A stretch of 64,000 bases of DNA from Haematococcus lacustris (taxonomy: Eukaryota > Chlorophyta > Chlorophyceae > Chlamydomonadales > Haematococcaceae), in assembly GCA_030144725.1 (NCBI GenBank), contig JASKMD010000016.1:4016847-4080846 (forward strand), read 5' to 3'. The notes under the pieces were generated by a model that was given only the letters and a program-made list of their open reading frames with translations, was not told where the DNA came from and searched no databases. Position 1 is the first letter of the stretch. Each line of letters opens with the position of its first letter. The translations under genes and the position numbers were made by a program. This document shows, piece after piece, positions 1 through 9,358 of the stretch.

Positions 1-461
1 TGCGTTGACGGCAGAACCGGATCGCTCGTGCGCCGTATTTAACGCCGCTGCACGCCGTTGGATCATCGACGAGCCGCCCGATCTGTGAGGAGCTCAACTC
101 ACAATCGTCGCTGCCAGACTTACTTGCTCCGATGTCATCGGAACCAGATGCTGCAGGCGACTTACTCGAATAAAACTGCCGACTGCCGGCTCTTAGCTAG
201 TTAGCTTTCCTTCTGCGGTAGATAACGGCGTCGCGGCTATCACGGGCATCGCGAAAGTGTGCGCGACGGTTTACTTGACAGGCGGCTGGGCGGTGAAGTT
301 TGATGGCCCTCGCCCTGCGCAGACGCAGCCAGGACGTGTCAATCCCGCTCGGACCATCCACCCAGCGCTACTCGGAGCTCATGACGCCACTGACGCGCCG
401 TGGACAGGCACAACGCAGCAGCTCCACACCAAGACCGCACCACCTGGCAGCATGGAGGCGC
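1..461. other. 5' flank of the expansin-like gene
   Basis: I see no convincing coding exon here. It is GC-moderate sequence without long tandem repeats. An in-frame ATG at 300 lies upstream of the chosen start at 462, but starting there would bury the signal peptide behind a basic, non-hydrophobic stretch. The segment is therefore more likely 5' UTR and promoter. Confidence 0.4.
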
Positions 462-2950
462 ATGGCCATTGGTCTCCATGCGTTCATGCTGGTTGCATGC
501 TGGCTGCCTGATGTGGCGGCATGGAAGACGGGTCGAGCCACCTGGTATGACGATGCTGCCTGGTGGGTGGGTTGGATGAAGTGCGAGCAGCAGCCAGATT
601 CTATTGTGAACACACTGTCATAAACAACAGCTGACATCCCGTGCTTAAGTAGAGCACCTGCACCTCTTCAGCCCAGCTTGCATGAGCTAGTCCAGCCAAA
701 CCCTCCCACAGCACTGCTTGAAAGCCCAGGTCGTGTAGATCAGACCATCTACTGCCCTCCGCGTGGCTTTAGTGCAGCCAGATCACGTGCTGCCTACTGT
801 GTCCCTTGGGGGAGATCTGGGTCACTCTTCATCACACTGATGTGTCTGCACTGGCACTGTGCACCCACCCCCTGGCCGGCTGCAGGATGTCCGTCCACTC
901 TGGCTCCTGCATGTATGGTGAGTAGGGCGCAGCCCCACCGCCGCCTGCACACCCCCAGCCTCTGGCCTGGGCAGGGCAAGGGCAGCTCACCATGGCCCTG
1001 CTCACCCCCCCTGCTGCCCTGCCCTGCCCTCCCCTGCCCTCCTCTGCCCAGGCTACTTGGGCAACAGGTTCGGTGGCAACCAGAACTGGATGGTGGCGGC
1101 TCTGAATGATGGCCACCCTCGCTACAGTGGAAGCTGCGGGTGGGTGGGGTGGTTGGGTGGTTGGGTCCTTGGTGTGAGATGGGAGAGGGTTGGGGTGAGG
1201 TGGCGCAGGGCTAGGCAGAGAGCTGCAGCTGCGAGTGTGATCATGCTGTGTTGGCTGATGTGGTGGTGTGGTGATGGTGTTTGGAGTACTGATCTGATGG
1301 ATGTGATAGCGGTGATGGTAGGTGTGTCCACCCCTGCTGTTTGTCAGCTGGTGGTGGGCATGGCCTTGCAAACCCTGTTGGCATCATGTGGAGGAATGGA
1401 CACAACTAGGTTGCATTGCCTGGGTGGTGGGTGGCCCTGACCTGAGCCAGCTGAGGGTAGCTGTAGGTGCAGGAGAGTGCACCCGCCCCCCTGCCCCACC
1501 CCACCCCTCCCCCTGCAGCTCACCTGCCTGCTGCTGCTGGCGGGGGCCGTGTGTCGCGCAGCCGCAGCAGCCGGGCGCCGGCCCAGCCTGCCTGGCCGTG
1601 TGACTGCCCTGGCCCAGTGTGACCATGTGTGAGGGAGGAGTGGGGCCACCAGGGCCGACAGCAGGACACCCAGGGCCTGGCAGGGAGGAAGGCAAGCAAG
1701 CATGCATGCAAGCATGCGAGCATGCAAGCATGTTGGCCTTTGGCAGAGCTACTGTGGTGTGCACAAGCTGTTCCAGCTGCCTTAGCTGGTGCTCTTTCTG
1801 GGCTGCCTCTGCAAGGCACTGCCACTGCTGCTGCCACGGCAGCTGTAGCACTCCCTCTTTGCTACTGTGCCTGCGACTTCTGTGCCCTGGAACGATGGCC
1901 TGGGATGCTGTGGGTGGTGCTGTGGGTGGTGATGGCCTTGACAGTGTGGGTAATGGTGATGCTGGCCATGACAGTGTGGGTGGTGGTGCACTAATGGTGG
2001 TGGTGACTTCTGTGCCCACCCAATCGCACCACCTGCCTTGCTGCACCTCGTGCCGGGGGGGCTACTACATCTGCCACTGCTGCTGCTCCTGCCAAATGCG
2101 GTGCTTCTGTTTCAGTGCTGCTCCTGCTGCATGGTGGCTGCTGTGTCCCTGGCTGCCTCTTGCTCTGCACACATCAAGCCGCATGTGGGGTTGTTCACGA
2201 GACGGCAAGTGTTGACCTGCTGGTGTGACCACAGGCGCTGCTACCAGATCCGCTGCAAGCCCATGGTGGTCAGGGACAACTTTGGTGCCCAGGTGGGACC
2301 CCTGCCCTCACCTCCTCACACTCCTCACACTCCTTCTCACACTCCTCCTCACACTTTGCACTTTTGGGATGACTCCACACCAAACTCCACATCCCACCGC
2401 ACGCTGCTCACTTCCTTTAATCCCTGACGCTCCTCACACCCCTCGCACTTGTCACACTATTTACACAAACTACACATCCCACTAAACTCACACTTTGAGC
2501 TACACGCTTGCCTGGTGGGCAGCTGCCTGGTACTACCCTCACCCGTCCCATGCCCGTACATGTTCCACCGCCGACTCATCCCTCCCCTGCCCCGCCCCAC
2601 TGCCGCCTGACCCTTCCCCTGCCCCCCTCAAAGGTTGTGGCTATGCAATGTCTTCCATCACCATCATCATGAAGGTGATTAGCATCATGGTACTGCCAAG
2701 TCCTGTCCTCGTGTGGTCCTTCCACAGATTGACCGCACCACCACCACACAACCACCACACCTTGCCCACACAGTGATGGTCCACCCGTCCATGCTGTTGC
2801 ATAGCCAGCAGCGTGAGGGTTTGCTGTCCTGTTCCCCTGTGCTGCTCACACAGATTGACCGCACCAAGGAGTGCTTCAACCAGGACTCAGTCACTGTGGT
2901 CATCACTGACACCTGGTGGGTTATGAGGCTTCACTGCTGCTGCTGCTGCC

Positions 2951-2987
<37 letters not shown>

Positions 2988-5900
2988 CTGCCGCTGCTGC
3001 TGCTCCTGCTGCTGCTGTGTTCTGTCCTGTTATACCCAGCCCTTGCCTGTGACCCTGGCACCAATGCAATCAACGACCACTGCTGTGGCTGCTGCTGCTG
3101 CTGCTGCTATCTGGTCTGTGTCTTCTGCTGCTCCGCTGCCACAATAAATGCCTTGCCGCCTGCAGCCCTTGTTACAAAGATAACAACGCACACTCCAACA
3201 AGCGCTGGTGCTGCGGCGACATGGACCACTTTGACATTGGGGTGTGGGCATTCAAGAGGGTGAGTGTGCAGGCAGGCAGTGCAACCGCTGCTGCCCCTGC
3301 TGCCCCTACTGCCCCTGTGCTCATGCCTGGGCCCATCATGCTCTTGCCCCCCCACCCCACAGCAAGCAGCGAAGCAGGGCAAGTGCTGCTGCCCCTGCTG
3401 CTCCTGCCATGGGTTCCCACCTCACCCCACCCCCCTTGCACCCCTACCCCAAAGCAGGCAGAGAGGCAGGGCAAATGCTGTGGCCACTGCTGCTCACACC
3501 TCACACCTCACACCTCACACCTCACACCTCACACCTACTTCACACCTCGCGACACCCACCGCACTGCACGCACCCATCCACTCTTGGCCTCACTTACCCT
3601 GCGGCCCCTGCTTGCCCCCATCCTACAGCCACTGCTACAAACCTCAACAACCCCGTCTATAGAATCCATGAGTACTGATGTGCTGCAGCCAATGTGTTGC
3701 AGCATTGCATTGTGGCTTTTGGACTCCATCCCTGATAGGAATTGCCGTATTGAGTGAGTTGCACACCATCTGCCTTCTCCGCATCCTCTGCATCCGTTTG
3801 AGCCTTGACCTGATCCCTGACATCGGGTGCTTACACACAGTGTGGTGTCTGTGTGTCGCAACCACACGGATAGGCTCATGTCCCATATCCCATGTCATGC
3901 ACATCATCAGTTCATGGCAGTCGCCTGCAACGGCGCCGCTGTCACACACAGCCTCGATACTCATCATCTCAATGTGCCATGTTCCATGCTCGCTTGATGC
4001 GGACACGCACACCGCACTGTTTTGACAAGTTACCAGCTGATCGGCACCGAGGCATACAGCCCTCATTGTCATCTGGGAGCGTGACTGGACATATCTTTAT
4101 ATGTTGGTATCAGCTAACAGGCAACTAGGCACCGGGCGAAATCATCTGTCACAAACTGAGTCACTATCAAAATATGGGCCTTGAGGCCTACATCCTTCGC
4201 TGGTACCTCAAGGTCCTCAAGTTCCAGCCTGCCACGCTTCTAACATATCGCTAACTGAATGTAACTTATGTTTCTGAAGTGTTCCATGTAATGTGCACAC
4301 CTTCCTCCGACCCTCAGGCTCACCTCCCTGCCAGCCTGTCCAACTGCCCAACCACCATGGGTATTGTGGCAAGCAACCCCTGCTTTACAATGCCATCCCT
4401 TTACATTACGGGAGAAGTAAGAATTTGTATTTCCCCGTGCGGGCATGTGCTCAACATGAGCCCTCCCATGTGCGGGCATATGCTCAACATGACCCAGTAT
4501 GTGGCGGTAATGGTGATGGTGATGATGACGATGGTATCCCTTTACATTACGGGAGAAGTAAGAATTTTTATTTTCCCGTAAATATCAGCAATTTCTAAAC
4601 CCATTCTTACTTGTGTCCGCCCTAGCAGCACTATCTGGAACGATCCGCCCTATCTAGCACAAGCCCCCTAACAAGCCCAAGCCCCCTATCTAGCCCGAGC
4701 CCCCTATCTAAAACAATCCGCCCTATCCTATCAATGCAGCCAGTAACTTCATCTTTGCGGCCTTGCTGGCTGCCTCACTAGCCCTGAACTCTTCAAAGCC
4801 TTGGGCTATCCCTGGATCAATGGCTCCAGCCGCATGCGCTGTGATAGCTGGATGCCAAGCGGCCTGCCAAGTGCTGGGTGCGGGTCCCCATGATGCCGTA
4901 TGCCAAACGCCTGGCCAGCTGCCAGGTCCTGGGGTGGGAGGGGGGCCTCCGTACGCAGCCGGTGCTTCTGCCGCATGCCCGCTCATAGGCCAGCTGCCAG
5001 GTCCTGGGGTGGGAGGGGGGCCTCCATACGCAAGCGGTGCTTCTGCCGCATGCCCGCTCATAGGCCAGCTGCCAGGTCCTGGGGTGGGAGGGGGGCCTCC
5101 GTACGCAGCCGGAGCCGCTGCCGCGTGCCTGCTCATGGGCAGGATGGGAGCCATGTCATTCTCACTGATCTTGACCCGGTGATGTTCACCACGCACAGTA
5201 CGGGCAAGGGAAAAGATGCGCTGGCGCAAAGAATCTGCGTTGCACTCCCCCCCATCCTTGGACTTGCGGTACCCTGCACAAGGTGCAAAATATAGTCGTG
5301 TATAACACCTGGTGCACTAGACAGGCTCTAGGTAGGTTGCAAGGCACCCTGGCAGCCTTGCCTACCTGTTGCAAGGGTGCACAACACCATGCACAGAACC
5401 TTGGGCATCTTCATGTAGCACTCATACAGGTGGCTGCATCGCTCTTCGACAGTGACAGGGCGCTTGCGTAGGAACAGCCGCAACGCAGCCATAACCTCTT
5501 TAGAAGCTACCTCACCATCTGCATGGCAATACAAACGAGAATTATGTTGTTTATGGGGCAAGGCAAGGCGGGGCAAGGCAGGCCTTAGCTAGGTCAGCGG
5601 GTCACTGACCAGCGTATGTGCCGTTATCTAGCACATCCTCAAACATCTGGTAGCTGGTCCTGAGTTGACTCTTGTCTTTGGCTTGGGTCGAGGCGGCTGC
5701 GTGTTGCCAAATCAGCGAACTTGGGAGCCTTGATGAATGCCCTTAACACGGCATCCTCTTCTGCATCCTCTCCTGCATATCATGGCATCCAGTACAATGT
5801 CAGTCTTGGTAGCGGGGTTAGTCAACGACTAATATGAGAAGGTACCGATTACCTGCGGCCTTGCCTGACAGGCGTCCAGATCTCCTGGTGAGAACTGGTG

Positions 5901-8900
5901 GTACGTTGCTTGCTGGGACCGGCATTGTGGCTGTTGCGACTGCTGGGACTCCTTGCTCGGAGCTTCCTCTGCATCGCAACATCGTAACATCGTAACCGCC
6001 AGGAGTCAAACAGTCAACGCTGGTCGACAGTCTGATTAGGGACTCACCATTGATCCTAGCTGCCGCTAGACGTGCAGTGGCGATGTCGATGGGTGGTAGC
6101 AGGTTAAATTGTCCGATGGACATGTCATCGCCGCAGTCTACCTCCTCAATCTCGCAGTCTTCCTCTTCGACCTCGCAGTCCGAAGTTATGACGCTGTTTG
6201 GCATAGCGGTGGTTTGTGTGCGTGGCTGAAAGGCTGCGACCTGCATTGGATGTGACCCCAGTGACATTCAACCGCGACTTGCACGGCTTGCAAGAGTTGG
6301 TCCGGAGAGGTTGCGCTGCTCGCCACAACTAGGAGCAGGCTGTGTGCGTGGCTGTAGGATGCCGGAGACAGCGTGGCCTCCGCGGGGTTTTACTGTAACC
6401 GCTGCCTAACCGCAAATTTTACTGAAAAAGTGCAGACTTTTACTGTAACCGCTGCCTAACCGCAATTTTTACTGAAAAAGTGCCGCTGATTTACTGTAAC
6501 CACCGCCTAACCGCAAATTTTACTGAGAAAGTGCTTCAACCGCTGCCTAACCGCGATTTTTACTGATAAAGTGCAGGGTGCGGCGACAGAGTTGCGCGTT
6601 GTACACGCGTTGATGCTGCTGGCTTATAACTTACACGTAGTAGCCTCGAGCCACCCGTAATGTAAAGGGATACTGTATAATGTCTCGGCCCGCGCTGTTC
6701 ACGTTCAAATAACGACCTCGGCCTCGTCTCAAGCTGCGTAAACGACTCGGCTACGCCTCGTCGTTTACTGCAACTTTCGACGAGGTCTCGGTCATTATTT
6801 TCCCGTAACAGCTTGGCCTCTGACATTATACTATACGATGACACAGCCATTCCCGCCCAACCTATCCTTTGCCCTTGGTAGCCTGCTTGCCTGCCTGCCT
6901 GCTTGCCTGCCCGCCCTCACCTGCAGTTTGCTGACCCCAAGAAGGGGGTGGTGGGCATTGAGTACCAGGAGGTGGGCTGCCCCTCGGACTTTGATGTTTC
7001 ACTGAATCCCTCAGTGCAGAAGCCCAGGTCAGTGAGGATGGTGGCTGCAGGGCAGGAGCCCAGGTCAGCCTCAGTACAGCAGGCAAATACTTTCCATACT
7101 TTTCCACATGCGCATGGGTGCATGTTCATGAGTCAGTTGGCAAAGTGCATGTGCATGGGTCAGTTGGCCAAATCAGTCGGTCCCAACCTGCCAGTACATG
7201 ACAGGATTGTTCAATCCAGTGATGGTGCATGCGCATGGGCGATGATGTGCAGCTCGTTGCGGAGCCAGTACCCTTATGACCTAAACAAGCAATCCCCCAA
7301 GGCAGCAGATCAGAAGGTGAGGTACCTCCAGGTTGCACCAACCATGCATGGGTCCTGAACAAGCCCCAGGCAGGGCGTGGCAGGGGCAAGGCAAGGGGCG
7401 AGGCAGGGGCAAGCTTGAGGTAAGGCCCAGGCAGGATTGATGGGCGACAAGGCAATTTGGTATATGCTGATCGTCAGAAGGTCAGGGGTTCGAGTCTTGT
7501 CAGACACAAAACAAGGTGGTTTGTCATGAAGAGGGGTGCCATGCCTACATGGCAGCCTCGCATCAGCAACTCACCACGGCCCCTGCAACTGGTCATACTT
7601 GTATGCTGCTGCTGCTGCTGCTGTTGTTGTTGTTCAGGTGGCCAGCTTCAGTGGACCACCAGACAGCTCTTCCCCACGCTCCCCTTCTCCCTCCCCCTCC
7701 CCCTCCCCCTCTCCCAGCAGCAGCCCCCGTCCCTCCCCTCCCCCCTCCCCTTCCCCTTCCCCCTCTCCTTCCTCCTCCCCCACCCCCACCCCCTCCCCCT
7801 CCCCCTCCCCCTCCCCCTCCCCCTCCCCCTCCCCCTCACCATCGCCCAGGACCTCTCCTTCCAGCCCCAGCTCCTCCCCCTCCCCCTCCCCCTCCCCGCC
7901 GGTAAGCAACGACGTCTCAGAGGAGGGTGGTTTGCACGAGGAGGGTGGTTTGCACATGGAGTGTGTGCTGCAAGCCAGAGCAGGGACCAGAGACGTGTCA
8001 CAACACACAATGCACCATACACACAATGCACAACACACAATGCCCATGTCATGACTAGGTTCCCACTAAGGTCTCCGCATCTGCTTACGATGCAACAGCC
8101 ACAAGCAAGGCAGGGAAATAGTGTCAGTAGCCAGCTGGACTGTCTTTCAAGGTCAGGTCGGGTCGGGTCGGGTCAGGTTAGGTCAGGTGGCCAGAAGGTC
8201 GGGTCGGGTCGGGATCTGCTACAAGTGCTGTCATGCCCCTTGCTCCATGCATTCACTCTTGATCACTGTTAGGCAGAAAAAGGTTATAGGGTAGCTGGGC
8301 AGAAGCTGGTGGCAAAGTAGTTCGCACAATCACACACGTCTCACACTAGCTATGATGAACAGCAGCAATGCTGGTGAGGCATATGCCATGCAATGGGGAT
8401 GAGAATGAGGATAATGAGGATGATGACTGGGCACCGCCCAAACCACTTTTTAATCCCTGCACAGGCCACCAACCCTCCAGGGTGGAGCCCTCCCACTGTG
8501 CCTTCACCCTCGTCCATGCCTTCGCCCTCGCCCATCCCCACGCCCTCGCCCTCGCCCTCGCCCTCGCCCTCGCCCTCGCCCTCGCCCTCGCCCTCGCCCA
8601 TCCCCACGCCCTCGCCCTCGCCCTCGCCCTCGCCCTCGCCCTCGCCCTCGCCCTCGCCCTCGCCCTCGCCCTCGCCCATCCCCACGCCCTCGCCCTCGCC
8701 CTCGCCCTCGCCCTCGCCCTCGCCCTCGCCCTCGCCCTCGCCCTCGCCCCCGCCCCCGCCCCCGCCCCCACCCCCGCCCCCGCCCCCGCCCATGCCTTCA
8801 CCCACACCCACACCCTCGCCCTCGCCCATCATTGTGCCCTCCCCTCAGCCTTCACCCTCGCCCCCACAGCCACCCTCGCCAACTCGCTCTCCCTCGCCCT

Positions 8901-9358
8901 CTCCGGCTCGCCTGCCCTCGCCCTCTCCACCAGCACCACCACCCGCACCATCGCCCTCGCCAGCCACCAAGCCAGACCCCTCCCCTGCACCTTCCCCCTC
9001 CCCCTCTCTTCCACCCTCCCCCTCTCCACTCCCCTCCCCCTCCCCTTCACCATCCCCCTCCCCCTCTCCCCTCCCCTCCCCCTCTCCCCTCCCCTCCCCC
9101 TCCCCTTCTCCCCTACCCTCCCCCTCCCCGTTACCCAACCCCGGCCAACCCACCCCCGTAGCTGTGGCACAGCTTCCTGCACCTGCCGCCCCCCTCCCTC
9201 CCCCTCCCCCCTCCCCCTTCACTCTCTTCCCCCCTCGTGTGCAGGCTGCCTCTAGACCTCCTTCCCCCGCCCCAGCTGTTGTGGCAGCAGCCTCACCACC
9301 TGCAGCCCAGCCGGCAGGCTTCTGTGGCTTTCTCTGCCGCATCATAGGTGGCAGGTAG
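462..9358 (+). CDS. expansin-like (double-psi beta-barrel) secreted protein with Ser/Pro-rich cell-wall tail
   Basis: Ten exons join in frame to 579 aa: 462-544, 886-917, 1052-1139, 2235-2292, 2854-2915, 3166-3259, 6927-7027, 7253-7316, 7638-7901, 8465-9358. Residues 1-20 look like a signal peptide ([20 protein letters not shown]). Residues about 21-160 match an expansin-type double-psi barrel: [55 protein letters not shown] (the HFD motif at 129-131) and [12 protein letters not shown], with many cysteines. A carbohydrate-binding domain of the CBM63 kind does not follow. Instead residues about 195-579 are (Ser-Pro)n and poly-Pro tracts ending in a short non-repetitive tail ([13 protein letters not shown]). 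Known expansins loosen walls non-enzymatically, and SP-rich tails are typical of volvocine hydroxyproline-rich glycoproteins, so an extracellular matrix role is inferred. The 3.67-kb sixth intron contains a mobile element. The small exons at 886 and 7253 are the least certain. Confidence 0.82.
1692..1734. repeat. GCAAGCATGC-type short repeat
   Basis: Degenerate copies of GCAAGCATG lie in intron 3 of the expansin-like gene. They are simple repeats with no evident function. Confidence 0.6.
2934..3115. repeat. CTG trinucleotide-rich tract
   Basis: Imperfect (CTG)n runs fill intron 5 of the expansin-like gene, just before the acceptor at 3165. Long Cys, Leu or Ala runs in the overlapping frames are translations of this repeat and not protein domains. 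Confidence 0.75.
3493..3537. repeat. (TCACACC)n heptamer array
   Basis: About six tandem TCACACC units lie in intron 6 of the expansin-like gene. Confidence 0.7.
4396..4427. repeat. solo copy of the 2.1-kb element's terminal sequence
   Basis: The first 32 bases of the element at 4537 (starting TCCCTTTACATTACGGG) occur here almost exactly, preceded by CA instead of TA. Between the two copies is a short direct duplication (about 4435-4498). It is either a remnant of an earlier insertion or part of a larger composite end. Confidence 0.65.
4723..6267 (-). CDS. unrecognised multi-exon gene inside the 2.1-kb element
   Basis: Several minus-strand blocks look coding and are separated by plausible introns. 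The first is 6267 to about 5852: an acidic stretch ([18 protein letters not shown]), then [19 protein letters not shown], then [14 protein letters not shown] before a GTAATC donor. The second is about 5770-5600 ([20 protein letters not shown], later [16 protein letters not shown] before GTCAGT). The third is about 5527-5390 ([20 protein letters not shown], then [15 protein letters not shown]). The last is 5229-4723, which has three 25-residue repeats containing [14 protein letters not shown] and ends in [10 protein letters not shown] and a stop. I do not recognise the family. It could be element-encoded cargo, a diverged DNA-binding protein or a captured host gene. Exact splice sites are not resolved. 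Confidence 0.4.
4912..5136. repeat. 75-bp minisatellite, three copies
   Basis: Three 75-bp units with starts 75 bases apart (about 4912, 4987, 5062) differ at a few sites. The period is a multiple of three and each unit encodes 25 residues on the minus strand, so the array is in frame with the element's reading frame. Confidence 0.85.
6388..6575. repeat. about 50-bp subterminal tandem repeat, four copies
   Basis: Four imperfect units share the blocks TTTACTGTAACCGCTGCC, TAACCGCAA and TTTTACTGAAAAAGTGC. The fourth is shorter at its start. They sit within about 100 bp of the element's right terminus, a position where transposase-binding repeats often occur. Confidence 0.85.
6671..6835. repeat. 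fold-back (MITE-like) sequence
   Basis: The segment begins near TACTGTATAATGTC and ends with the near reverse complement GACATTATACTATA. Inside are further inverted pairs (GTAAACGA with TCGTTTAC, and CGACCTCGG with CCGAGACCTCG-like sequence). It abuts the right end of the 2.1-kb element exactly at the TA. Confidence 0.5.
7601..7637. repeat. (CTG)n(TTG)n tract at an acceptor
   Basis: A CTG/TTG run ends in TTCAG, the acceptor of exon 9 of the expansin-like gene. It probably serves as the polypyrimidine-containing acceptor region. Confidence 0.6.
8150..8215. repeat. GGTCG/GGTCA pentamer repeat
   Basis: Repeated GGTCG, GGTCA and GGTTA pentamers lie in intron 9 of the expansin-like gene. They are not a telomeric unit. 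Confidence 0.6.
8512..8830 (+). repeat. CCCTCG/CCCCCG hexamer array encoding (Ser-Pro)n and (Pro)n
   Basis: Hexamer repeats within exon 10 encode alternating Ser-Pro, interrupted by IPTPSP spacers (near 8540, 8600 and 8680), and then a poly-Pro block. A similar CCCTCC array at about 7685-7895 makes up most of exon 9. Confidence 0.85.

Larger units (their letters stand above)
4537..6670. mobile_element. TA-flanked DNA element with 17-bp terminal inverted repeats
   Basis: The left end TCCCTTTACATTACGGG (4537-4553) and the right end (6654-6670) are perfect reverse complements. Each is flanked by TA (4535-4536 and 6671-6672), consistent with a TA target duplication. The element lies in intron 6 of the expansin-like gene, in a region otherwise lacking host exons. 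It holds minus-strand coding blocks, a 75-bp minisatellite and a 50-bp subterminal tandem repeat. TA duplications are typical of Tc1/mariner and some PIF-like transposons, but I see no transposase catalytic motif, so it is probably non-autonomous or of an unfamiliar type. Confidence 0.7.

Noticed and set aside
2916..3263. Poly-Leu, poly-Cys and poly-Ala frames
   Set aside because: They are translations of CTG microsatellite in an intron, with exon 6 of the expansin-like gene in another frame.
7445..7510. tRNA-like sequence with a B-box (GGTTCGAGTC) in an intron of the expansin-like gene
   Set aside because: No consistent acceptor, D and anticodon stems can be drawn together. At most it is a decayed tRNA-derived fragment.
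7634..8052. Long Gly/Glu-rich reading frames on the minus strand opposite the Ser-Pro exons
   Set aside because: These are complements of the CCCTCC and CCCTCG repeats that encode the tail. No splice structure or start supports them. The same holds for 8346-8832 and 8845-9963.
8150..8215. Interstitial telomere-like repeat
   Set aside because: The unit is GGTCG/GGTCA, not the TTTTAGGG or TTTAGGG telomere repeats known for green algae.
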